A stretch of DNA of 64,000 nt, taken from contig CAKUOX010000002.1 in the NCBI GenBank assembly GCA_934670175.1, positions 1-64,000 of the forward strand, written 5' to 3'. Origin of the DNA: an uncultured Clostridia bacterium. GTDB lineage: Bacteria; Bacillota; Clostridia; Christensenellales; Aristaeellaceae. Shown one piece after another: positions 41,100 through 49,394 of this stretch. The stretch's first letter is position 1, and each line of letters begins with the position of its first letter. Below the pieces are notes generated by a model. It was not told the origin of the DNA and did no database searches. It saw only the letters and a list, made by a program, of their open reading frames with translations. The translations under genes were made by a program, and so were the position numbers.

Positions 41100-42580
41100 T
41101 GAAAAGCAGGCGGCAATCTTCCGGCCGTTTCGCGGACGCTGACGCTGTAGAATCTAAGAAGCCCGCACGGGCGGGAAACAACAGCGTGCTGATCCAGCGC
41201 GCTGTATTGTTTGCTGCGGGCGTATTTCTTGCGGCGGTCATCGTGGGCGCGCCGGTATACCACCTGTGCGACCGGCTGGGGCTTGGGCGCTATTCCGGCT
41301 CCATCGGTCTGGCGGCGGGCTTCGTCGCGGCGTGCGCGGCGGCGTTTCCGCTGTGCAGGTGGCTGCTGATGAAGAGCGTAAAGCAGATTTCCGCGCTGCG
41401 GGACGTCGCCACGCGCGTAGCGGGCGGCGATTTTGACGCCAAGGCCGATGAAACCGCGCCGGACGAGCTGGGCGAGCTGGGGCGTTCGCTGAACAACCTG
41501 TCCTATCAGCTATCGCGCAACATGTATCTGCTGATCGTGGAGCGCAACCGCCTGAAGCACATGCTCAACGGCCTTTCCGAGGGCATTATCGCCATCGACG
41601 CCTCGGGGCTGATCACGCACATGAACCCCGCGATCTCCGCCATGTTCGAACAGAGCCGCGTATCGGTGGGTCTGCCGGATCCGCGCATGAAATATGTGCC
41701 GGACAAGGCCGTGTGGGAGGACTTTGACGCGGTGATCAAATCGGGCGAGACCGCCACGCGCAGCATCTCCAGTCGGGACATGATTATTCGAATCACGATC
41801 ACGCCGATCGTGGATGAGATCGGCGCGATTGCGGGCGCGGTGGGGCAGTTCAGCGACATCACGCAGTCCGAGCGGCTGGAGCGCACGCGGCGCGAATACG
41901 TTTCCAACGTCAGCCACGAGCTGCGCACGCCGCTGACGGCGGTGCGCGCGCTGATCGAGCCGCTGAAGGAGGGCATGGTGTCCTCCGAGCAGGATCGCAT
42001 GCGCTATTACGACATTATTCTGCGCGAGGTCATGCGCCTGTCGCGGCTGATCAACGACCAGCTGGAGCTGTCGCGGCTGCAAAGCGGCGGCGTGGCGATA
42101 CAGAAGCAGAAGATGACGTTGGACGACCTGATCTACGACGTGTGCGACCGCTACCGCGTGATCGCCGAGGAGCACGATCTGGCGCTGAACATTCCGGAGG
42201 ATCTTTCCGACTGCCCCACGGTGTACGCCAACGCCGATCGCGTGGAGCAGATGCTGATCATACTGCTGGACAACGCCATCAAGTATACCGAGCGCGGCTC
42301 GGTGGGCGTAAGCGTGAAGTGGGACGATGAAAAGGTCGTCATCACCGTACGCGACAGCGGCATCGGCATTGCCGAGGAAGACCTGCCCTATGTGTTCGAT
42401 CGCTTCTACAAGGTAGACAAGGCGCACAGCGGCAAGGGCTCGGGGCTGGGGCTTTCCATCGCCCGCGAGCTGTTGAACCGGATGAACGAACAGATATGGG
42501 TCGAAAGTAAAAAGGGCGAGGGGAGCGCCTTCAGTTTTACGGTGCACCGCGAGCCGGAAAGCGAGCAGGAACAGAAATGA
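41099..42580 (+). CDS. Membrane sensor histidine kinase (HAMP-PAS-HisKA-HATPase)
   Basis: 493 residues, starting within the response-regulator stop (TAATG). Two membrane segments lie at about 31-55 and 66-88 with only a short loop between, so it has almost no extracellular domain. A HAMP linker (about 90-145), a PAS domain (about 150-255), the H-box with His 273 in NVSHELRTPLTAVRALIEPL, and the ATPase motifs DNAIKYTERGS, DSGIGIAEEDLPYVFDRFYK and GKGSGLGLSIA follow. It phosphorylates the partner regulator. The signal probably comes from the membrane or cytoplasm. Confidence 0.95.
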   Translation: MKSRRQSSGRFADADAVESKKPARAGNNSVLIQRAVLFAAGVFLAAVIVGAPVYHLCDRLGLGRYSGSIGLAAGFVAACAAAFPLCRWLLMKSVKQISALRDVATRVAGGDFDAKADETAPDELGELGRSLNNLSYQLSRNMYLLIVERNRLKHMLNGLSEGIIAIDASGLITHMNPAISAMFEQSRVSVGLPDPRMKYVPDKAVWEDFDAVIKSGETATRSISSRDMIIRITITPIVDEIGAIAGAVGQFSDITQSERLERTRREYVSNVSHELRTPLTAVRALIEPLKEGMVSSEQDRMRYYDIILREVMRLSRLINDQLELSRLQSGGVAIQKQKMTLDDLIYDVCDRYRVIAEEHDLALNIPEDLSDCPTVYANADRVEQMLIILLDNAIKYTERGSVGVSVKWDDEKVVITVRDSGIGIAEEDLPYVFDRFYKVDKAHSGKGSGLGLSIARELLNRMNEQIWVESKKGEGSAFSFTVHREPESEQEQK

Positions 42581-43104
42581 AAAAGATACTGATCGTAGTG
42601 GATATGCAGCGCGACTTCGTGGACGGCGCGCTGGGCACGCCCGAGGCACAGGCAATCGTGCCCGCCGCAGCGGCGAAGATCCGCGCCTTCGACGGCGATA
42701 TTTATGTGACGCTGGACACGCATTTCGATAATTACATGAGCACCAGCGAGGGTCGGCACCTGCCCGTGCCGCACTGCATTCGCAATACGCCCGGCTGGCG
42801 GCTGAACGACGAGATCAACGCCGCGCTGGCGGGGCGCCGCTATACGGTTGTGGAAAAGCCGAGCTTCGGCTCGCTGGAGCTGCCGAAGCTGATCGCCGAG
42901 AGCATGACCGGCGACGAGGAAATGTCGATCGATTTGATCGGGCTGTGCACCGACATTTGCGTGGTCTCAAACGCGCTGATGCTGAAGGCGAACTTTCCTG
43001 AGGCCGACATTCGCGTGGACGCGGCCTGCTGCGCGGGCGTGACGCCTGAAAAGCATAGCGCCGCGCTGGAGACCATGCGCAGCTGCCAGATCGGCATTGA
43101 ATAG
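42577..43104 (+). CDS. Isochorismatase-like cysteine hydrolase (nicotinamidase-type)
   Basis: 175 residues; ATGA overlap with the sensor kinase gene. The catalytic triad of the family is visible: Asp in IVVDMQRDFVDG, Lys in VVEKPSFGSLELP, Cys in DLIGLCTDICVVSNALML. The metal-site region DTHFDNYMSTSEGRHLPVPH resembles nicotinamidases, so deamidation of nicotinamide to nicotinic acid is the best guess. Tight coupling to a two-component system is unusual and may mean the two share a regulator or signal. Confidence 0.88.
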   Translation: MKKILIVVDMQRDFVDGALGTPEAQAIVPAAAAKIRAFDGDIYVTLDTHFDNYMSTSEGRHLPVPHCIRNTPGWRLNDEINAALAGRRYTVVEKPSFGSLELPKLIAESMTGDEEMSIDLIGLCTDICVVSNALMLKANFPEADIRVDAACCAGVTPEKHSAALETMRSCQIGIE

Positions 43105-43124
43105 CATAAACAGCACTCCAACAA

Positions 43125-43170
43125 AAGCAAGCCGCCTGAGCTGTGTAAACAGCTCGGGCGGTTTGCTTTT
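43125..43170. terminator. Bidirectional terminator
   Basis: AAGCAAGCCGCCTGAGCTG and CAGCTCGGGCGGTTTGCTTT pair around a GTAAA loop, with T-tracts on both strands. It sits between the convergent cysteine-hydrolase and cysE genes. Confidence 0.9.
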
Positions 43171-43174
43171 AATT

Positions 43175-44038
43175 TTACCTTCTGCAATTATCCGGCGGGG
43201 GCGCGCTTTCGCGCGTGACCTTCGCGTCCGGCGCGACCGACCAGGTGATAAAGGTATTGCCGCCGATGGTGGCGCGCGCGCCGATCACGGTGTCGCCGCC
43301 GAGAATTGTGGCGTTGGCATAGATGGTCACGTTGTCCTCGATGGTCGGATGGCGCTTCTTGCCGGAGAGCATCTGCCCCGAGCGCGTAGAGAGCGCGCCC
43401 AGCGTGACGCCCTGGTAGAGCTTCACATGGTCGCCGATCACGGTCGTTTCGCCAATGACGATGCCGGTGCCATGGTCGATGAAGAAATACTGGCCGATCT
43501 GCGCGCCGGCGTTGATGTCGATGCCGGTGCCGGAATGCGCGTATTCAGTCATGATGCGCGGAACGAAGGGCACGCTTTCCAGATACAGCTCGTGCGCCAC
43601 GCGATAGACGTAGATGGCAAACAGCCCGGGATAGCTGAAAATGATCTCCTCGCGGCTCTGCGCGGCGGGATCACCCTCAAATTCCGCCTCCACATCCTTT
43701 AAAAGCATGGCTTGAATATGCGGAATCTTGTTGAAAAAGCCCTCGCACACCGCCCTTGCGCGCGCCTCGACGGCGGATTCATCATCATTTTTGAAGGAAA
43801 AGGCGAGCTTCAGCTGGGCGTAGAGCTCGTTCCAGATATTGGTGAGCGTGTAGCCCAGAAAGAAATCATTGTTCTCGTCGGCGAAGAAGCCGGGGAATAT
43901 GACCTTGCGCAGCTCCTTGATGATCCAGATAATGCGGTCGCGCTGGGGAATTTTGCGTTCACGTTCGCGGTTGAACAGCCCATTTTCCGCGCAGTTTGCG
44001 GAAATGCGGCTCACCACGCCTTCAATCACTTTCTGCAT
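43175..44038 (-). CDS. cysE: Serine O-acetyltransferase
   Basis: 287 residues. The N-terminal helical part (about 1-150) precedes a left-handed beta-helix of hexapeptide repeats ([60 protein letters not shown]). The catalytic His is in [10 protein letters not shown]. It makes O-acetylserine from serine and acetyl-CoA for cysteine synthesis. It is the last gene of the dnaA-dnaN-mnmE-cysK-cysE row and lies 19 bp after cysK, which uses its product. Confidence 0.95.
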   Translation of the reverse strand: MQKVIEGVVSRISANCAENGLFNRERERKIPQRDRIIWIIKELRKVIFPGFFADENNDFFLGYTLTNIWNELYAQLKLAFSFKNDDESAVEARARAVCEGFFNKIPHIQAMLLKDVEAEFEGDPAAQSREEIIFSYPGLFAIYVYRVAHELYLESVPFVPRIMTEYAHSGTGIDINAGAQIGQYFFIDHGTGIVIGETTVIGDHVKLYQGVTLGALSTRSGQMLSGKKRHPTIEDNVTIYANATILGGDTVIGARATIGGNTFITWSVAPDAKVTRESAPPPDNCRR

Positions 44039-44057
44039 TTTGCCCTCATTCCATTAT

Positions 44058-44984
44058 TCAATCAAAGACCTTTGCGGACAGGTAGCGCTCGCCGGTATCC
44101 GGCAGCACGCACACGATCAGCTTGCCCGCGTTTTCATCGCGCGCCGCCTGCTGCATCGCCGCCCAGAGCGCCGCTCCAGAGGAAATGCCGCAGAGCACGC
44201 CCTCCACCGCCGCCAGCTCGCGCATGGCGGCTATGGCGTCCTGCGTTTTAACATCCATCACCTCGTCGAGCAGGCCGCGATCCAGAATATCGGGCACGAA
44301 ATTCGCGCCGATGCCCTGAATGCCGTGCTTGCCCGCGTGTCCCTGCGTCAGCAGCGGGCTTTCCGCAGGCTCCACGCCCACGAGGCGCACATTTTTGTTC
44401 TGCGATTTAAGGTATGCGCCCGTGCCGGTAATGGTGCCGCCGGTGCCGATGCCCGCCACCAGCATGTCCACCCTGCCGTCTGTATCGCGCCAGATTTCCG
44501 GCCCCGTGCTTCTGCGGTGCGCGGCGGGATTGGCGGGATTTACAAACTGTCCGGCAATGATGCTGTCCGGTATCTGCTTTTGCAGCTCCTCCGCCAGCGT
44601 GACCGCGCCCTTCATGCCCTGCTCGGCAGGAGAGAGTATCAGCTGCGCGCCGTATGCGCGCACCAGCTGAAAGCGCTCTGCAGACATGTTGGCGGGCATG
44701 ATGATGATGGCCTTATAGCCACGCGCTGCGCAGATGGCCGCAAGCGCAATGCCAGTATTGCCGCTGGTTGGCTCGATCACCGTGCTGCCGGACTTCAAAC
44801 GCCCCTCACGCTCGGCGCTGTCGAGCATTTCCAGCGCCACGCGATCCTTGGCGCTGCCTGCGGGATTAAAGTATTCCAGCTTTGCCATAACGCGCGCCTT
44901 GAGCGCGTGCCGCGCCGCGAGCGCGTCGAGCGCCAGCAGCGGCGTGTTGCCGATCAGCTCCGTTACATTGGATGCATATTTCAT
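44058..44984 (-). CDS. cysK: Cysteine synthase (O-acetylserine sulfhydrylase)
   Basis: 308 residues from the ATG at 44984, with GAGGTGG upstream; the frame is open further up but that part overlaps mnmE. PLP-lysine motif NPAGSAKDRVAL, phosphate/substrate loop EPTSGNTGIALA and the GTGGTITGTG loop are present. It converts O-acetylserine and sulfide to cysteine. Its start is 14 bp after the mnmE stop. The C-terminus is intact. Confidence 0.96.
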   Translation of the reverse strand: MKYASNVTELIGNTPLLALDALAARHALKARVMAKLEYFNPAGSAKDRVALEMLDSAEREGRLKSGSTVIEPTSGNTGIALAAICAARGYKAIIIMPANMSAERFQLVRAYGAQLILSPAEQGMKGAVTLAEELQKQIPDSIIAGQFVNPANPAAHRRSTGPEIWRDTDGRVDMLVAGIGTGGTITGTGAYLKSQNKNVRLVGVEPAESPLLTQGHAGKHGIQGIGANFVPDILDRGLLDEVMDVKTQDAIAAMRELAAVEGVLCGISSGAALWAAMQQAARDENAGKLIVCVLPDTGERYLSAKVFD

Positions 44985-44998
44985 CGGTGCCACCTCTT

Positions 44999-46330
44999 TC
45001 ATTTTCCCACGCAGAAATTGCTGAATACCCGATCTATAACTTCCTCGGAGGCGTCCTCGCCCGTGATCTCGCACAGCGCCTTCAGCGCCGCCATCAGATC
45101 AATGGCGGTCACGTCCAGTTCAAAGCCGCCGTCCAGCGCGCAGATGGCGCGCTCCAGCGCCGCGCACGCCGCGCGTGCGAGCGCGATATGCCGCTGCTCG
45201 GTCAGACAATCGTCCGCCGGACGCGCGGCGCTCAGGCGATGGGCTATGGCCTCGGTCAGCGCGTCCGCGCCCGCGCCGGTCAGCGCGCTCAGGCGCAGCG
45301 CATCGGGAATATCGCAGATCGCATCGGGCAGGTCACACTTGTTTAAGCAGACGATCGCCCGCGCGTCGGCCTTATCGAGCAGCGCCCTGTCCTGCGGCGT
45401 GATCTCACCGGAGCCGTCCAGCACGATCAGCACGATGTCCGCGCGCTCCATGGCGTTCTCCGCGCGGCTCACGCCGATACGCTCCACCGGATCGTCGGTC
45501 TCGCGCTGTCCGGCGGTATCGGAAAGCTCGGCGCGCACGCCGCCAATGCTGATGCGCTCGGTGAGCACATCGCGCGTGGTGCCCGGCACGCTGGTGACGA
45601 TGGCGCGCTCCTGCCGAAGCAGCGCGTTCATCAGCGAGGATTTGCCCACGTTCGGCCTGCCCGCCAGCACGATGCTCGCGCCCTCGCGGATCAGCCGCGC
45701 GCCGCGCTCGTCAATACGCGCCTCAAGGGACCTTTTGACATGGATCGCGCCCGCGCGCACCTGCTGCGCGGCGTCCGGCTCGTCCACCTCATCCGGAAAA
45801 TCGGTGCACGCCTCGATCAGCGACAGCAGCGCCTTGATCTCCTCGGCGGCGCCGCGCACGAAGCCCGAAACGCCGCCCTCGAGCTGGCGCACGGAGGCGC
45901 GCGCGGCGGCCTCGCTGTCTGCGCCGATCAGCGACATCACCGCCTCGGCCTCGGCAAGATCGATGCGCCCGTTCAGAAACGCGCGGCGGGTGAATTCGCC
46001 CGGCTCCGCCGCCCGCGCACCCAGCGCCACGGCGGCCTCCACCACGCGGCGCGCGCACACGCTGCCGCCGTGGCAGTGAATCTCAAAAACATCCTCGCGG
46101 GTATAGGTGGCGGGCGCGGCCATGAACACGGCCAGCACCTCGTCCAGCACCTCGCCGCGATGCACGGCGTGGCCGTAGGTCAGCCTGCGCCCCTCCGCGG
46201 CCTGCGGGTGCGCGGGGCGAAACAGCTGCTCAAACAGCGCGCGCGCCTGCGCGCCGCTGACGCGCACAATGGCGACGCCGCCCGCGCCGGGCGCAGTGGC
46301 CACGGCGCATATGGTATCGGTATCCGGCAT
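44999..46330 (-). CDS. mnmE: tRNA modification GTPase MnmE (TrmE)
   Basis: 443 residues. The N-terminal tetrahydrofolate-binding domain opens with DTICAVATAPGAGGVAIVRV. The G domain has GRPNVGKSSL, DTAGQRETDDPVE and NKCD motifs, and the protein ends with the conserved FCVGK cysteine motif. With MnmG it modifies wobble uridines of tRNA. Only one base separates its start from the dnaN stop, so the two are cotranscribed. In most Bacillota mnmE stands beside mnmG, which here lies 20 kb away. Confidence 0.97.
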   Translation of the reverse strand: MPDTDTICAVATAPGAGGVAIVRVSGAQARALFEQLFRPAHPQAAEGRRLTYGHAVHRGEVLDEVLAVFMAAPATYTREDVFEIHCHGGSVCARRVVEAAVALGARAAEPGEFTRRAFLNGRIDLAEAEAVMSLIGADSEAAARASVRQLEGGVSGFVRGAAEEIKALLSLIEACTDFPDEVDEPDAAQQVRAGAIHVKRSLEARIDERGARLIREGASIVLAGRPNVGKSSLMNALLRQERAIVTSVPGTTRDVLTERISIGGVRAELSDTAGQRETDDPVERIGVSRAENAMERADIVLIVLDGSGEITPQDRALLDKADARAIVCLNKCDLPDAICDIPDALRLSALTGAGADALTEAIAHRLSAARPADDCLTEQRHIALARAACAALERAICALDGGFELDVTAIDLMAALKALCEITGEDASEEVIDRVFSNFCVGK

Positions 46331-46331
46331 A

Positions 46332-47441
46332 TTATTTTGCTCCGGTGCGCACCGGCAGGATCAGATGCACATAGTCGTTATCGCCAACGGGCGTCACGAT
46401 GCAGGGCGAAACGGGGCTGTTCAGGTTCAGCTCGATATTATCGCCCTCGATATAGCGCACGACGTCCGTCAGATACTTCACGTTGAAGGCGATGTTGATG
46501 TCCGCGCCCTCCTGGCGGGTTTCCAGCTCCTCGCGCACGTCGCCTACCTGAGAATGCGCCTCCACTACCATGTGGTTATCCGCCATCTGCAGCATAATCA
46601 GGTTATTGCTGCCCTCGCGCGCGATCAGCGCAGCGCGGTCGATGCAGCGGCGGAAGGGCTCCAGCGCCACCTCCACGCGCGTGGCAAAGCTCTTGGGCAG
46701 AATCTGCCGGTATTGCACATATTCGCCGTCCACCAGAATAACGAAGATCTCCGTATCCTCCAGGCGGATATGCAGCTTGTTGCCCTCGAAGGAAAGCTGG
46801 GCGAAGGCGTCCTCGCTGTCGGAGAGGAGCTTGCCGATGTCGCCCACGGCGCGCCCGGGAATAATGGCGGAAAACTTTTCCAGCACATCCGAGCACTTTG
46901 CGCGGCGCAGCGCCAGGCGATAGCCGTCCAGCGCGACCATGGTCACATCGCCGCCGCCGATCTCCAGCAGGCAGCCGGTGAGCACCTCGCGCATGTCGTC
47001 CTGCGCGATGGCAAATTCGGTCTTCTGGATCATGTCGCGCAGCATATCCTGCGGCAGCGAGATCTCGCGCTCGCCGTCCAGCGCGGGCAGGCGCGGGAAC
47101 AGCGCAGCATCCTGACCGGCGATGTTCATGCGCGAGGACGCGGAGCGGATCGTGAACATGAAGCGTTCGTCCATGCGAATAGCTACATTATCATCCGGCA
47201 GGCGGCGCACGATTTCCGAAAAGAGCTTGCCCGGCACGACGCCGCGGCCGATCTCCGTGATCTGCGCGGGGACGCGGGTAACGATGGTAATGCGCTCGTC
47301 CGAGCAGGTGAGCGTGAGCTCTTCCATATCGGATTCGATCAGCACGCCCTCGAGGATCGGGTTGGTGGTGCGGGTGGAAAGCGCCTTGGTTACGATCTGA
47401 AGCGCGTCGATCAGTTTCGTTTTGGAACAGGTGAATCGCAT
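46332..47441 (-). CDS. dnaN: DNA polymerase III beta sliding clamp
   Basis: 369 residues; AGGAGGG lies before the ATG. The three clamp domains are visible: MRFTCSKTKLIDALQIVTKA, ILEGVLIESDMEELTLTCSD at the start, then LEIGGGDVTMVALDGYRLAL in the middle and CIVTPVGDNDYVHLILPVRT at the end. It encircles DNA and tethers the replicative polymerase. It lies downstream of dnaA as usual, but the next gene is mnmE and not recF. Confidence 0.97.
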   Translation of the reverse strand: MRFTCSKTKLIDALQIVTKALSTRTTNPILEGVLIESDMEELTLTCSDERITIVTRVPAQITEIGRGVVPGKLFSEIVRRLPDDNVAIRMDERFMFTIRSASSRMNIAGQDAALFPRLPALDGEREISLPQDMLRDMIQKTEFAIAQDDMREVLTGCLLEIGGGDVTMVALDGYRLALRRAKCSDVLEKFSAIIPGRAVGDIGKLLSDSEDAFAQLSFEGNKLHIRLEDTEIFVILVDGEYVQYRQILPKSFATRVEVALEPFRRCIDRAALIAREGSNNLIMLQMADNHMVVEAHSQVGDVREELETRQEGADINIAFNVKYLTDVVRYIEGDNIELNLNSPVSPCIVTPVGDNDYVHLILPVRTGAK

Positions 47442-47503
47442 GGCATATCCCTCCTGATGATAGATGATCTATATATAGAGTAAATAGACGACGTAGTAGG
47501 TGC

Positions 47504-47615
47504 TGTGGATATTGTGGATAAGTGCCAAAAGCGCGCTGTGGCAGGTATTTTAGCGGTGCTTTTTATCAACAGCATGCGGTTGATAGATGGTTGATAACGG
47601 GGCTGCTTATCAACA
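47504..47615. other. DnaA-box cluster between dnaA and dnaN (origin part 1)
   Basis: A perfect TTATCCACA is at 47513-47521 (as TGTGGATAA), with TTATCAACA at 47563-47571 and 47607-47615, TTATCAACC (inverse, 47589-47597) and a TGTGGATAT near-match at 47504. AT-rich sequence borders it (47460-47490). Confidence 0.8.
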
Positions 47616-47629
47616 ACCCCCATGTTGTA

Positions 47630-48943
47630 TCAGCCATTCTTGATCAGCTGCGCCAATTCCTCGATCCGTTTTTTGAAGGCGAAGTTGTTCTTCATTTCGT
47701 TCAGAATCTTGTCGCAGCCGTGCATTACGGTGGTGTGGTCGCGGTCGCCGAAGGCCTTGCCGATGTTCGTGGTGGACAGGTGCGTCATATCCCGGCACAG
47801 GTACATGGCGATCTGCCTGGGCAGCGCAATATCGCGGCTGCGCTTCTTGGAGATGATGTCGTCCGGCTCCACGCCGTACTGCTTGCCGATCTCCTGAATA
47901 ATCAGCTCCGGCGTGATGCGGCGCACCTCCAGCGAGGACATGAGCTGAGAGAGTGAATCGCGCGCAAAATCCAGCGTGATCGGCGTGCCCATCAGCTGGC
48001 ACTGCGCCGAAAGCCGCGTGAGCGTGCCCTCGAGCTCTCGGATGTTGGATTCCACGCGGCCGGCGATGTAGTCGATCACATCGTAGGAAACGTCGATGCC
48101 CTCCTCATCCGCCTTTTTGCGCAGGATCGCCACGCGCGTTTCGTAATCCGGGCGCTGAATATCCACGATCAGCCCCCACTCGAAGCGCGAGCGCAGGCGC
48201 TCTTCAATGGTAGGAATATCCTTGGGCGGGCGATCGGACGAAATGATGATCTGCTTGCCCTTGGAATACAGGTCGTTGAAGGTATGGAAGAATTCCTCCT
48301 GCGTGGACTTGGTTTTGGCGAGGAACTGGATATCGTCCACCATCAGCACGTCCACATTGCGCATGCGCTGGCGCAGCCTGGAGGTATCCTTCTTTTTGAC
48401 GATGGCGTCGATCAGCTCGTTGGTGAAGCTCTCCGAGGTCGTGAGCAGCACGTTCTTCGTCGGATCGTCGGCCATGATGTAGTTGCCGATGGCATTCATC
48501 AGGTGCGTCTTGCCGAGGCCGACGCTGCCGTAGATGAAGAGCGGGTTGTATACATCGCTGGGCTGCTCCGCCACCGCGAGCGACGCGGCGTAGGCAAAGG
48601 AATTGCTCGGCCCCACCACAAAATTATCGAAGGAATACTTCGGGTTCAGCGTGGTGCGCGTCATTTCGCTGTTTTTACGGGCAATCTGATCCGGCATGTA
48701 CAGCTCCAGCTCGTAGCTGCGCCCGAAACACATGCGCAGCGTGTTGTACAGCTCCGTATAGTAGCGCTGGCGCACCATATCGACGATAATGGGGCTGGGC
48801 ACGAGGATCTGTATGGCTTCATCCGTCACGGCATACATTTCCAGCGGCTTTATCCATGTGTTGAAGGACACGGGAGCCAGATTCTCTTCCAGCATGGCGA
48901 CGGCCCTGTCCCAGGCCTGCTTTTGCTCGGGCGTATAATTCAT
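47630..48943 (-). CDS. dnaA: Chromosomal replication initiator DnaA
   Basis: 437 residues. Domain I (about 1-85), the linker, the AAA+ domain III with FIYGSVGLGKTHLMNAIGNY and VLMVDDIQFLAKTKSTQEEF, and the DNA-binding domain IV with SRDIALPRQIAMYLCRDMTH, LSTTNIGKAFGDRDHTTVMH are all intact. DnaA binds TTATCCACA boxes and opens the origin; such boxes lie on both sides of the gene. The linker domain II is short. Minus-strand, first gene of the origin operon. Confidence 0.98.
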   Translation of the reverse strand: MNYTPEQKQAWDRAVAMLEENLAPVSFNTWIKPLEMYAVTDEAIQILVPSPIIVDMVRQRYYTELYNTLRMCFGRSYELELYMPDQIARKNSEMTRTTLNPKYSFDNFVVGPSNSFAYAASLAVAEQPSDVYNPLFIYGSVGLGKTHLMNAIGNYIMADDPTKNVLLTTSESFTNELIDAIVKKKDTSRLRQRMRNVDVLMVDDIQFLAKTKSTQEEFFHTFNDLYSKGKQIIISSDRPPKDIPTIEERLRSRFEWGLIVDIQRPDYETRVAILRKKADEEGIDVSYDVIDYIAGRVESNIRELEGTLTRLSAQCQLMGTPITLDFARDSLSQLMSSLEVRRITPELIIQEIGKQYGVEPDDIISKKRSRDIALPRQIAMYLCRDMTHLSTTNIGKAFGDRDHTTVMHGCDKILNEMKNNFAFKKRIEELAQLIKNG

Positions 48944-48963
48944 GCGATCCTCCGTATTGATTC

Positions 48964-48992
48964 TTTATACCGGCGAGCCGGTTTGCGCGCAA
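48964..48992 (-). promoter_or_regulatory. Probable dnaA promoter
   Basis: Minus-strand TTGCGC (48987-48992) and TATAAA (48964-48969), 17-bp spacer, 21 bp before the dnaA start. The -35 match is moderate. Confidence 0.5.
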
Positions 48993-49068
48993 CAATCCAA
49001 TGCGGCCATTCATCCAATGCCCGCACTGGCTTACAGGACTGTACTTCCGAATACTTCGAAAGTATTAT

Positions 49069-49243
49069 TTATCCACAAAAATATCACATGCTGTGGATAA
49101 ATTGCCGGTTTCTGTGGAAAATACAGACCTATTGTAGCAGATTGCGCGGCGAAAAGCAAGGCAATTTGGCGAGTTCAGGAAAAAGTCAAAATGCAGCGTT
49201 TTGTATCCAATTTCAGATATGCCTGTTCATAAGCTGTGGATAA
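49069..49243. other. DnaA-box cluster upstream of dnaA (origin part 2)
   Basis: Perfect boxes TTATCCACA at 49069-49077, and inverse at 49092-49100 and 49235-49243, with looser TGTGGAAAA and TGTGGGG matches nearby. Together with the dnaA-dnaN cluster this makes a bipartite origin. The gap 48993-49311 holds nothing else recognised. Confidence 0.8.
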
Positions 49244-49311
49244 CGCAGGGAAAAGCTGTGGGGCAACGCGAAAAAGCGGTGGATTGTCACAGGAATGCGC
49301 GAATCTTGTGC

Positions 49312-49340
49312 TTGAAAGGCACAAGGTGATTTGATATACT
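49312..49340 (+). promoter_or_regulatory. Promoter of polysaccharide-deacetylase-like gene
   Basis: TTGAAA (49312-49317) and TATACT (49335-49340), 17-bp spacer, leading away from the origin. Confidence 0.78.
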
Positions 49341-49394
49341 GATAAATGGGATAGACTGACGAAATATAAATCATACTCAGGAGATTGAATATAG

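Noticed and set aside
43869..46079. 736-codon plus-strand open frame
   Set aside because: Antisense to cysE, cysK and mnmE, with Ser/Arg-rich low-complexity sequence.
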